A stretch of 64,000 nucleotides of DNA, taken from NCBI GenBank assembly GCA_013286305.1, contig JABDFW010000007.1, forward strand, positions 1 to 64,000, written 5' to 3'. A model generated the notes under the pieces. It was not told the DNA's origin, searched no databases, and saw only the letters and a list, made by a program, of their open reading frames with translations. Of the stretch, positions 39,111-47,395 are shown in pieces. The DNA is from Bacteroidota bacterium. Lineage in GTDB: Bacteria > Bacteroidota > Bacteroidia > Chitinophagales > Chitinophagaceae. The translations under genes and the position numbers were made by a program. Each line of letters starts with the position of its first letter. Positions within the stretch are counted from its first letter, which is position 1.

Positions 39111-39581
39111 ATGCCTTCTATTTGGTTTAGTGAATACACCCTTGATGATATTCAGCAATTTAAGGTTGATACCATGGTTGACCATATCGGTATATTATTC
39201 ACAGAAATTGGAAATGATTATTTGAAAGGTACAATGCCTGTTGACACAAGAACCGTACAAACAATGGGAATATTACATGGTGGCGCATCGGTTGTATTAG
39301 CAGAAACATTGGGAAGCATTGCGGCAAATCTTTCAGTTGATCCTGCAAAGTTTGCTTGTGTGGGATTAGACATTAATGCCAACCATATTCGTTCAGCGAA
39401 AGGAGGTATAGTTACCGGAACAGCAAAACCCATACACAGAGGCGGTTCTACGCAGGTATGGAGTATAGAAATTGTTGATGAAAATAACAGGCTTGTTTGT
39501 ATAAGCCGCTTAACCATGGCAGTTTTAAAGCTGGAAAAAGAAAATATGGCCAACCCGTTTACCCGCGTAAAAAATAAATAA
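39111..39581 (+). CDS. Hotdog-fold (PaaI-like) thioesterase
   Basis: GILHGGASVVLAETLGSIAA, GLDINANHIRSAKGG. Confidence 0.92.
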   Translation: MPSIWFSEYTLDDIQQFKVDTMVDHIGILFTEIGNDYLKGTMPVDTRTVQTMGILHGGASVVLAETLGSIAANLSVDPAKFACVGLDINANHIRSAKGGIVTGTAKPIHRGGSTQVWSIEIVDENNRLVCISRLTMAVLKLEKENMANPFTRVKNK

Positions 39582-39764
39582 TTATGCCTGTTGCACTATA
39601 ATGATAAGTGGCTCTGTTGCATACCCTTATGACTGCGTTTACTCCTTGCAAACTGAACAGGCGTTTGTATTTTAAAGGTGATTATTATATTCTAATATAT
39701 ATGTGCAAAAATTCATTTTATCTTTAATAAAATAATGGGATACCAAACCCGGTGAAAAACAAAC

Positions 39765-41090
39765 ATGCCTTCAGACAAACATATATCATTGGAAAGCGAC
39801 CGTAAATGGCTTTTTGAAGAGAATCCATGTGCCATGTACATTTTTGATACGGAAACCTTTCAGTTCCTTGCTGTGAACAAAGCTGCGGTTTGGCAATATG
39901 GTTATTCACGCGAAGAGTTTTTACAATTAACTGCAAAAGATATAAGGCCGCCTGGAGAACTGGATAAATTTTTACGTGCCAATATTAAGATACCTGATCA
40001 GTATGTTGATGCAGGCAGGTGGCTGCACAAAAGAAAAAATGGGGAATTATTTATCGTCCACACCTATTCACACAGCACGGAGTTTGAAGGAAGAAAAGCG
40101 AACATGGTACTTGCGGTGAATATAGATGAGAAAATAAAAACCGAAAAAGCGCTTGAAGAAAAGATACACGAAGTAGAAAATATCCTGGAAAGTATTACAG
40201 ATGGCTTTTATGCTTTAAACCGGGAATGGAAATTTACCTACATCAATAAAGAATTTGAGAGGGTTTTACAATGCAAGAGGGAAGACGTGCTGGGAAAGAA
40301 CGTTTGGGAGATTTTTCCGGCAACAAACTATCTGAAATTTTATGCAGAGTACCAGAAACCTATGAATGAAAAAATACCTGTTCACTTCGAAGAATGTTAT
40401 ACGCCGCTGCAGGTGTGGGCATCAGTTAATGCTTATCCTACAAAAGAAGGCATCGCGGTATTTTTTTTAGACATTACAGAACAAAAAAAGATACAGGAAA
40501 AATTATTTAATGATGAACAAAGCCTTAGGGCAATTATTAATAACACTAAGGATATTATCTGGTCTATAGATAAAGATTTTAAAATTGTAACTGCTAATAA
40601 AGCATTTTGGGATAGAGTTGCCCGAATGAGCGGGAAATCAGTTAACGAAATAATCAGCGACGATTATGCTCCGGGCCTGTTTAATGCCTGGCAGGAATAT
40701 TATATAAGGGCATTTAAGGGAGAAGCTTACAAAATAACCTGGATAGAGAATGATGGCGAAAGAACTACTTACGACGAAGTAAGTTTTAACCCCGTTTATG
40801 ACAGGGATAACCAGGTGGTTGGCATAAGCTGCTTTTCAAGGGATGTAACTGAACAACAGACCTACCAGGATAAGATTGAAAAACAAAATAAGCAGCTAAA
40901 AGATATTGCGTGGTTACATTCGCATAAGGTGCGCAATCATCTTGCAAACATACTCGGCCTGGTAAACTTATTTGATTACGGGAATGCCGCAGAGCCCTTT
41001 AATGCGGAAATAATACGCTTATTAATGCAGTCTGCAAATAATTTAGATACAGTGATAAAAGAAATATCTGCCAATACAGAAACACTGTAA
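39765..41090 (+). CDS. PAS domain S-box protein (three PAS-like domains; HisKA-like C-terminus without an evident ATPase domain)
   Basis: PAS motifs (NPCAMYIFDTETFQFLAVNKAA; ...); ends at HSHKVRNHLANILGL + short helix. Confidence 0.88.
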   Translation: MPSDKHISLESDRKWLFEENPCAMYIFDTETFQFLAVNKAAVWQYGYSREEFLQLTAKDIRPPGELDKFLRANIKIPDQYVDAGRWLHKRKNGELFIVHTYSHSTEFEGRKANMVLAVNIDEKIKTEKALEEKIHEVENILESITDGFYALNREWKFTYINKEFERVLQCKREDVLGKNVWEIFPATNYLKFYAEYQKPMNEKIPVHFEECYTPLQVWASVNAYPTKEGIAVFFLDITEQKKIQEKLFNDEQSLRAIINNTKDIIWSIDKDFKIVTANKAFWDRVARMSGKSVNEIISDDYAPGLFNAWQEYYIRAFKGEAYKITWIENDGERTTYDEVSFNPVYDRDNQVVGISCFSRDVTEQQTYQDKIEKQNKQLKDIAWLHSHKVRNHLANILGLVNLFDYGNAAEPFNAEIIRLLMQSANNLDTVIKEISANTETL

Positions 41091-41098
41091 AACCCCGA

Positions 41099-42568
41099 TT
41101 AATTGCCGGCAATTATCATTGCAACAGCAAACGGCTTTAATTCAATCTCAGTTCCGTTTATAACAGTTTCGGCGGCAGGCCCGTCACCGGTTGAACCATC
41201 AACCGCCTGTAGTTTCATCCCTTTAAAAGATTCCGGCAACGTTAACTTGATTGCCCGGTTGCGTTTATTAACCAACAAAACCTTGTTCCCGTTTTTTGTT
41301 TTGAAGCCCTGCGCATTGATGTTATCGTTGTCAAAATCCGTTTGCACCAATGCATCGCCCGCGCCAATATTATCGTGTATCAACTTAAGCACCCAATAAC
41401 GGGCATTAGGCTTTCCGTTTGTCCAGTTCATCATGCTCACACTGGGAAACTGGGTTGGGTAACCTACTAACTGCGACTCTCCTATTACATCAATGCCAAG
41501 GTGTGTTAATTCAATATAGAGATAGGCATACAGCGCACCGGATAAATTCCAGTAAGGCGGCGTTATAGCATGTTCTTCGTCTGCCAGTATGCTGCCCACT
41601 TCGTCTATAGTTGTTTTGGTAGTGGGTGAAAGCCTCTTGCGAATGTTTTCAATGTAACGAACCCTGTTCACAAAATTATCCGCCCTTTCAAAATAAGTGT
41701 ACTGCAGGTCATTTATAGTTTGCTCATTGCTATTAGTTGCATAAAAATGATAAGAGATCATATCAAGCGGAACACCCGGTTTATGATTCTTTGGATTTAA
41801 AAAATATTCAAACCAGTTGGGGTCGTTTTCAAATGCTAATGCAAGGCCCACAAATTTGGTTGATGGCGATACTTTTTTTATGGCACTCACTACCGCATCA
41901 TATTCTTTACAGTATAGTTTTGGCGAAGGGCCATGCTCAAATTCTATTTCGTTAAATACTTCCCAATAGGGAATACTATAATGATAACCCGATGAGTGAA
42001 GCTTACCTAACTCATCAGTGAAGCCTCCTTTTGTGTACCAGCTATACAGCCTGGCGTAATAGTCTGCAACCTGTTTCGCAGTCGTATCAACCAGTTCGCT
42101 GCCCTGCGTATAATTCCAAATAACTGAGTCAGGTTTGTCGGGATAAGCAACCGGTTTATCCGTTTTAAAAAACCATGCAGGCATCGTGCTAAAGTTAAGT
42201 ATAACAGCGTGGCCTTTTGTAGCTTCCAGGAAATCAATCGTCATGGGGTCTATATTGGTAAAATCCCACGAAGTTTTTCCATTGGCGGGAGGTTGCAATT
42301 CCGCTACAGCAAGCTTTGGATAAGGCAGCCAGGGCACATACCGCACATAGTCGGCGCCAAGATTCTTTAGAGCTGCAAATGATTGATCGTGGATGGAAGA
42401 ACCGCGGCGCAACGGAGGGTTTACCACCACCTGTAGTGTAGGCGTTGATTTTGATACCATCGTTGTTTTGCTCCAGTCAACAGTAAGCTTAGTTTGCGCA
42501 AAACCGCAAATATTTGTCACAGCAATAAGCAGAGCAGTGACCAATGTTTTATACAATTTCATATACAA
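41099..42568 (-). CDS. Glycoside hydrolase, GH39-like (beta-xylosidase type)
   Basis: Signal peptide; PYWEVFNEIEFEHG acid/base region; TTKTTIDEVGS nucleophile-like region. Confidence 0.65.
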   Translation of the reverse strand: MYMKLYKTLVTALLIAVTNICGFAQTKLTVDWSKTTMVSKSTPTLQVVVNPPLRRGSSIHDQSFAALKNLGADYVRYVPWLPYPKLAVAELQPPANGKTSWDFTNIDPMTIDFLEATKGHAVILNFSTMPAWFFKTDKPVAYPDKPDSVIWNYTQGSELVDTTAKQVADYYARLYSWYTKGGFTDELGKLHSSGYHYSIPYWEVFNEIEFEHGPSPKLYCKEYDAVVSAIKKVSPSTKFVGLALAFENDPNWFEYFLNPKNHKPGVPLDMISYHFYATNSNEQTINDLQYTYFERADNFVNRVRYIENIRKRLSPTTKTTIDEVGSILADEEHAITPPYWNLSGALYAYLYIELTHLGIDVIGESQLVGYPTQFPSVSMMNWTNGKPNARYWVLKLIHDNIGAGDALVQTDFDNDNINAQGFKTKNGNKVLLVNKRNRAIKLTLPESFKGMKLQAVDGSTGDGPAAETVINGTEIELKPFAVAMIIAGN

Positions 42569-42611
42569 GCGGGTTTATATTATAAGAGATAGATTGCCTT
42601 TAATTCATCCA

Positions 42612-44048
42612 TCAGCAAACTTTCACTACTTCCATTTTCAATAAACTCCCAAGTTTTTTAATTTTGGAAGCGATATGCCCAATACCAACTGCGCAGTGAT
42701 GTGCGGGGCCATATTCATTCCATTCGTTTACAAACCTTCGTGCACCAATGGAGAATTTATACCGGCTGTTCGTATTGCCTATTTCAAGTATTGGCCCGGG
42801 CACCGATTCGCCTTCTGCACATAAAAGCATGAGCGTTCCATCTCTTTTCTGTACCACTGAAAGTAATGTAACCGGCCCGTTCTTAACCGACATTTCGACA
42901 GATAGCCCATTGCCAACTTTGCCATGATATACTTCCAAAGGGCGTACTTTAATTTTTCCCTCAGCAATGGCAATATGCCCCGGCCCGTCATGGCCCATCA
43001 GAATTACATCACCCTCAAAATCCATGGCATAGTATTCTGTAAATGAGCCTCCGGCATTAAAGCTGTCAAGTATCTTCATCGCCTGTGCATTCTTTATCTC
43101 ATATTCCCCTGCTACGGGAATATTTCGTGCCGTTAGTAATGAAGCGCCCAATATAATTGAACTGATAACATCCTCGTTATCCTTAATGCCTGTACCTTTA
43201 TAATAATAAGCAAGAGAACCTAATTTATATTTCTCCACTAATTCATCAAGCGCCACAGAAGTTTTGGCTGCGCGTTCTAACTCTTCAGCAAGACAATCTT
43301 TTTGTACATCAAATAATGAATTGAATTCATCCACTTTATCCTTAATAGAAGAGGCTAAAACACCGTTTCTCAACGCAGATAATTCATCCACTTCAATAAT
43401 TTCAATATGGCCGCCAAAAAACACCAATTGTTGTGTAAGGTCTGAATAAATATCAAGCATCCCGCTGTAATAATGCCCCATAACACCAAGCCGGTTATGG
43501 CTCATTGTATGGGCTACATGCGCAGCTTCTACCCATTCTTTTATTTCATTCCAGCATTCATCTTTATCATCATTTAAAATGCCCGTTATTTGATGAAATT
43601 GTATGCCTGCCCTGTTAAATACGTTGGCTATTTCGGGAACGCAGCATGGCGAGCAATGGGCCAGCCACTCGCCTGTCATTTTAGTACGGCCTGCCATTTT
43701 GTTGAAAGACGCATAATCAATGCTTGCTTCGGGTGAAAGATTGAGTATAATAACAGGTACCTTCGCCCGTTGTACAACCGGCAAAACAGTGGACGAAAGC
43801 GCATAGGTTGTTACATACAAAAAAATAAGGTCAACATCTGCCTGGCGAAACAAATGCCCGGCCGCCATAGCTTTTTCAGGTGTGTCAATTAATCCTGCAT
43901 TAACTATTTCCGCGTTGAATTTTTGCAATTTATCAGCAACAATATCTATGTATCTGTCCAGCCTTTGCTTAAGGCCTTCAAATTGATCCCAATAGGCCTC
44001 AAGCCCTATGCCAAACAATCCAATTTTTAAAGGAAAAATATTTGCCAT
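42612..44048 (-). CDS. L-arabinose/L-fucose isomerase family protein
   Basis: IGLFGIGLEAYWDQFEGLKQRL; VIILNLSPEASIDYASFN; GHDGPGHIAIAEGKIKVRPL. Confidence 0.85.
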   Translation of the reverse strand: MANIFPLKIGLFGIGLEAYWDQFEGLKQRLDRYIDIVADKLQKFNAEIVNAGLIDTPEKAMAAGHLFRQADVDLIFLYVTTYALSSTVLPVVQRAKVPVIILNLSPEASIDYASFNKMAGRTKMTGEWLAHCSPCCVPEIANVFNRAGIQFHQITGILNDDKDECWNEIKEWVEAAHVAHTMSHNRLGVMGHYYSGMLDIYSDLTQQLVFFGGHIEIIEVDELSALRNGVLASSIKDKVDEFNSLFDVQKDCLAEELERAAKTSVALDELVEKYKLGSLAYYYKGTGIKDNEDVISSIILGASLLTARNIPVAGEYEIKNAQAMKILDSFNAGGSFTEYYAMDFEGDVILMGHDGPGHIAIAEGKIKVRPLEVYHGKVGNGLSVEMSVKNGPVTLLSVVQKRDGTLMLLCAEGESVPGPILEIGNTNSRYKFSIGARRFVNEWNEYGPAHHCAVGIGHIASKIKKLGSLLKMEVVKVC

Positions 44049-44152
44049 TAAAATTGAAATATATTACCAGTAAATGTAGAACAATTAATAACTCAACTGT
44101 CCTGAACTGTTCCTTGTGTTACTTTACCGTATCTTTCCCTACTATTTTACAT

Positions 44153-44181
44153 AAAAAAACTTCAGCGATGCTGAAGTTTTA
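44153..44181 (-). terminator. Hairpin terminator after the QAxxDxx repeat gene
   Basis: aaaaaaacttcagc-gat-gctgaagtttt. Confidence 0.75.
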
Positions 44182-44208
44182 ATAAGTTCTATTTTAAGCT
44201 TCCTATTA

Positions 44209-45132
44209 TTATTCTTTCTTTTTCAAATCATCATTATTTATGAATATCCCATAGCCCGATGTAGAACCGCCATAATGAACGCTATAGCCGGGTTTTTTAA
44301 TAAACTTTGCTTTGAATTTGGCGTGAAGTTCTTCTGATTGTTTTTTCCCATTGATCACCATTTCATCGTCCGTCAGCACTAAACTTACCAGGCTACTTTC
44401 ATTTGGTATTATATTTTCTTTTACCAGCTCAGTTATCAGCGCTTTTACCAATGCCCTGTCTTCTTCGGCTTGCTTTCTGTCTTCCTCTGCCTGCACCCGG
44501 TCTAACTTAGCTTGTTCCTGGTCTTTTATTGCCTGCTTGCGGTCTTCTTCTGCCTGTTTTCTATCTTCATCCGCCTGGAACTTGTCTTTCTTTGCTTCTT
44601 CAATTTCCTTTAAAGATTCTTTCCTGTCCTGTTCTGCCTGTTCCTGGTCTATTTTAGATTGCTTCATATCTTTCAAAGCCTGTTTACGGTCTTCTTCAGC
44701 TTGTTGTTGGTCTTTACCTGCCTGTACTCTGTCTAATGCAGCTTGTTTTTCGTCTTCCTTAGCCTGTACCCTGTCTAATTCAGCCTGTTTTTCGTCTTCC
44801 TTAGCCTGTATCCTGTCTCTTTTAATTTGCTCTTTTAGCTTGTCAATAAGGCCGTTGTACAGGTAAAAACTATCAGCAGGTATTTTCCTGTTATCAACGT
44901 ATAATTCTATTATCTTATCAAGAGCTATTTTAATATCATACCGCTCCCCGCCTTTCCTGTAAGTAATAAGTGTTTGTACCGGGTTTACAGAACTGTCATC
45001 ATCCACGTACATATAATAATCGCCGTTGGAGTGCGAGGACAGTGAATGTTTTATAGCCTGGGCATGAGCAGATCTAATACATACCAATAACGCTATTAAT
45101 ACAATGCTGTACTTTAAAAATTTAGTTTTCAT
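44209..45132 (-). CDS. Secreted QAxxDxx heptad-repeat protein with a C-terminal domain seen at the end of some Bacteroidota M56 proteins
   Basis: Signal peptide MKTKFLKYSIVLIALLVCIRSAHAQ; ~19 heptads (QAEEDRK, QAIKDQE, QAKLDRV...); C-term LVLTDDEMVINGKKQSEELHAKFKAKFIKKPGYSVHYG. Confidence 0.75.
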   Translation of the reverse strand: MKTKFLKYSIVLIALLVCIRSAHAQAIKHSLSSHSNGDYYMYVDDDSSVNPVQTLITYRKGGERYDIKIALDKIIELYVDNRKIPADSFYLYNGLIDKLKEQIKRDRIQAKEDEKQAELDRVQAKEDEKQAALDRVQAGKDQQQAEEDRKQALKDMKQSKIDQEQAEQDRKESLKEIEEAKKDKFQADEDRKQAEEDRKQAIKDQEQAKLDRVQAEEDRKQAEEDRALVKALITELVKENIIPNESSLVSLVLTDDEMVINGKKQSEELHAKFKAKFIKKPGYSVHYGGSTSGYGIFINNDDLKKKE

Positions 45133-45318
45133 TTTGATTTGTTTTTTTATGAGTGATACACAATAAAGCCCCTCCTCACTTTTTTGTGAGTTTTTTTGAA
45201 ATGTTGTTTGTTATGATGAAAGGGATGTGTTTCTGTTAATTATTAAAAGTGCGCATCTTAAATAATGGTGGAAACTGTTTTGAAAAGATCATTTATTTTT
45301 TAGGAATAATTGCATGAT

Positions 45319-46869
45319 TTATTGTTGCGGCTTCTTATCTTTTTCCGCCTGCTCCTGGTCTTTTAATGCCTGCTTCTTGTCTAATTCTGCCTGCTTCATA
45401 TCTAATAATGCTTGTTCCTGGTCTTTTTGAGCTTCTATTCTATCCAGCCTTGCTTGTTCCTGGTCTTTTATAGCCTGTGCCTTATCATCCAATGCCTGCT
45501 TCTTATCCTGCTCTTGCTCTTTTACCGCGTCTAACTGTTCCTTCACTGCCAGCAATTTGTCCGATTCAGCCTGTTGTTCATCAGTCAACGGTTTAACTGC
45601 AACTGCTTTTATTTGCTTACTGTCAATTTTGGCCAATTGTTTTTGATCATCAATTGTTTTCGTATAAATTTCAATAGTTACCGGATCATGCTTTTGCACA
45701 GGTAATTTTTCCCCGCCTTCGGCATTTGCAGTATAATAAGTTTGCTTGTCAATGTTATAAAGCTGCTGCGTTTTAAGCTGGGGAACAATTTGAGCAGGAG
45801 CAACATCCTTTGCCTGTTGCCCTTTTATGCTGTTGCTAATTTTATTATGTACAACCTGGCCGCCAGATACAACAGTTAACATTGCGGAAAGCAATACAAA
45901 GCTTATGAGGAAAAATATTTTTTCTGCGGGGTTCAATGTCTTATTCCTGTTGTTCACTATTCGCGCTACCCGTTGAAATAACTGGTTCTTCCTGGCGGGA
46001 AATGCAGTGCTGTAATTGGAAACATTTAATGCGTGCTCCTTAAAGCTTATCAATGCCTGTATAAATTGCTTTTTACTTTTTGTTTGTTTAATAGCAATGT
46101 CATCGCAGCAGTTCTCCCGTTCTTCGCGCAAAAGAGAGGATACCCAAAGCAATGCCGGGTTAAAGAAAAATATATTTTCCGCTATGATCTGTATAAAATT
46201 TACAAAATAATCGTTGCGGCGTATATGGGCAAGCTCATGTAATAAAACGGCTTCTATTTCTCCCGCCGGCATATTATTTAACAACCCAAGCGGAATAAAA
46301 ATAACCGGTTTTAAATGGCCGATCACCACGGGTATTTTAACAATTTCGGACTCTAACAGCAAAACAGTTCTTTTTATTTGCAACAGGTTAGAAAGTGATA
46401 CTATTTTATTTTTCCAAACCGCAGATGGCTCATGTATTTTGTGGCTTTTTACCCGCTGGCTATATACAACACTGCTCATCATTCTTACACACTTAAAACA
46501 AAATACAATAAACCACAACATCACTATAACCGATGCGTTTGCAGAAAAATAATCACTGAACTTTTTAAACATTAATTGAAAACTATTATTCGTGCCTTTG
46601 TTTAACAAAGTTGATTGTGCAGCCATTTCTCCATTACTGCTGCCAACAAATTCCCGTATAAATGTAACCGCACATACAGCTATAAATAAAAAGAACAATG
46701 CAGTCAAAATATTATACCTCATGCGGGCGCTTGACTTTTTGGTGCCCGTCATTACAAGGCCCGTAATAATTATAAAAGCCAACCCCTGCCATAAGGAATG
46801 TATAAAGGTCCAGCAAAGGGCCTGTATGGCTCTTCCGGCAAATACTTCATTAAAAAAAATCAGGCGCAT
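45319..46869 (-). CDS. M56 (BlaR1-like) membrane metallopeptidase with QAxxDxx-repeat C-terminus
   Basis: N-terminal TMs; HELAHIRRNDYFVNF zinc site; ENCCDDIAIK; C-term KDQEQARLDRIEAQKDQEQALLDMKQAELDKKQALKDQEQAEKDKK. Confidence 0.92.
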   Translation of the reverse strand: MRLIFFNEVFAGRAIQALCWTFIHSLWQGLAFIIITGLVMTGTKKSSARMRYNILTALFFLFIAVCAVTFIREFVGSSNGEMAAQSTLLNKGTNNSFQLMFKKFSDYFSANASVIVMLWFIVFCFKCVRMMSSVVYSQRVKSHKIHEPSAVWKNKIVSLSNLLQIKRTVLLLESEIVKIPVVIGHLKPVIFIPLGLLNNMPAGEIEAVLLHELAHIRRNDYFVNFIQIIAENIFFFNPALLWVSSLLREERENCCDDIAIKQTKSKKQFIQALISFKEHALNVSNYSTAFPARKNQLFQRVARIVNNRNKTLNPAEKIFFLISFVLLSAMLTVVSGGQVVHNKISNSIKGQQAKDVAPAQIVPQLKTQQLYNIDKQTYYTANAEGGEKLPVQKHDPVTIEIYTKTIDDQKQLAKIDSKQIKAVAVKPLTDEQQAESDKLLAVKEQLDAVKEQEQDKKQALDDKAQAIKDQEQARLDRIEAQKDQEQALLDMKQAELDKKQALKDQEQAEKDKKPQQ

Positions 46870-46887
46870 ATAATTAAGTTTACCAGA

Positions 46888-47289
46888 TCAATCTTTAATA
46901 TCCATACTATTCAACAGGTCTTTTATTTTCTGCAACTCTTCTTTTGATGTCTTGTCATTTCCCAATAAAGCTAACATTAAATTGCTTGCAGAACCATTGT
47001 AGGTAGATTCTACAAAACGTTCCAGCATGGCCTTCTTTGTTTTTTCTTCTTCAAGGGCAGCACTATAAATATGCTTCATATTTGTCTCGTCCCTTTGCAG
47101 CATACCCTTTTCTGTCATTACCTGCATCAGCTTTAAGGTAGAAGTATATTGCACAGCTTCTTTTTGTTCATTCAATTTGTCATGCACAAAGCGCACGGTG
47201 GCGGGGCCGTATTGCCATAGTACCTGCAATACTTCCATCTCCCCTTTTGTTGGAACTGGCTCCTTAGCTGCGCTAATTTTCAATTTCAT
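46888..47289 (-). CDS. BlaI/MecI/CopY family transcriptional repressor
   Basis: PTKGEMEVLQVLWQYGPATVRFVHDKLNEQKEAVQYTSTLKLMQVMTEKGML. Confidence 0.95.
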   Translation of the reverse strand: MKLKISAAKEPVPTKGEMEVLQVLWQYGPATVRFVHDKLNEQKEAVQYTSTLKLMQVMTEKGMLQRDETNMKHIYSAALEEEKTKKAMLERFVESTYNGSASNLMLALLGNDKTSKEELQKIKDLLNSMDIKD

Positions 47290-47395
47290 GAAACTAAGGT
47301 ACGATTAAAAACGTACGTTCAAAATATTATTTCCTCTTTATGATTTCTTTAACATATTAGCAAGAGATTTTCAACCTGCTTTTACTGTAGTTGCC

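Noticed and set aside
44351-44866. 171-aa plus-strand ORF (Ser/Cys-rich, CFLSSSACTRSNLACSWS...)
   Set aside because: Exact antisense of the QAxxDxx repeat gene; openness follows from the biased repeat, and the minus-strand frame has a signal peptide and conserved C-terminal domain.
45174-45197. CTCAC-TTTTTT-GTGAG-TTTTTTT hairpin as terminator
   Set aside because: Orientation suits a plus-strand transcript, but no plus-strand gene ends there; could be chance or antisense, so not called.
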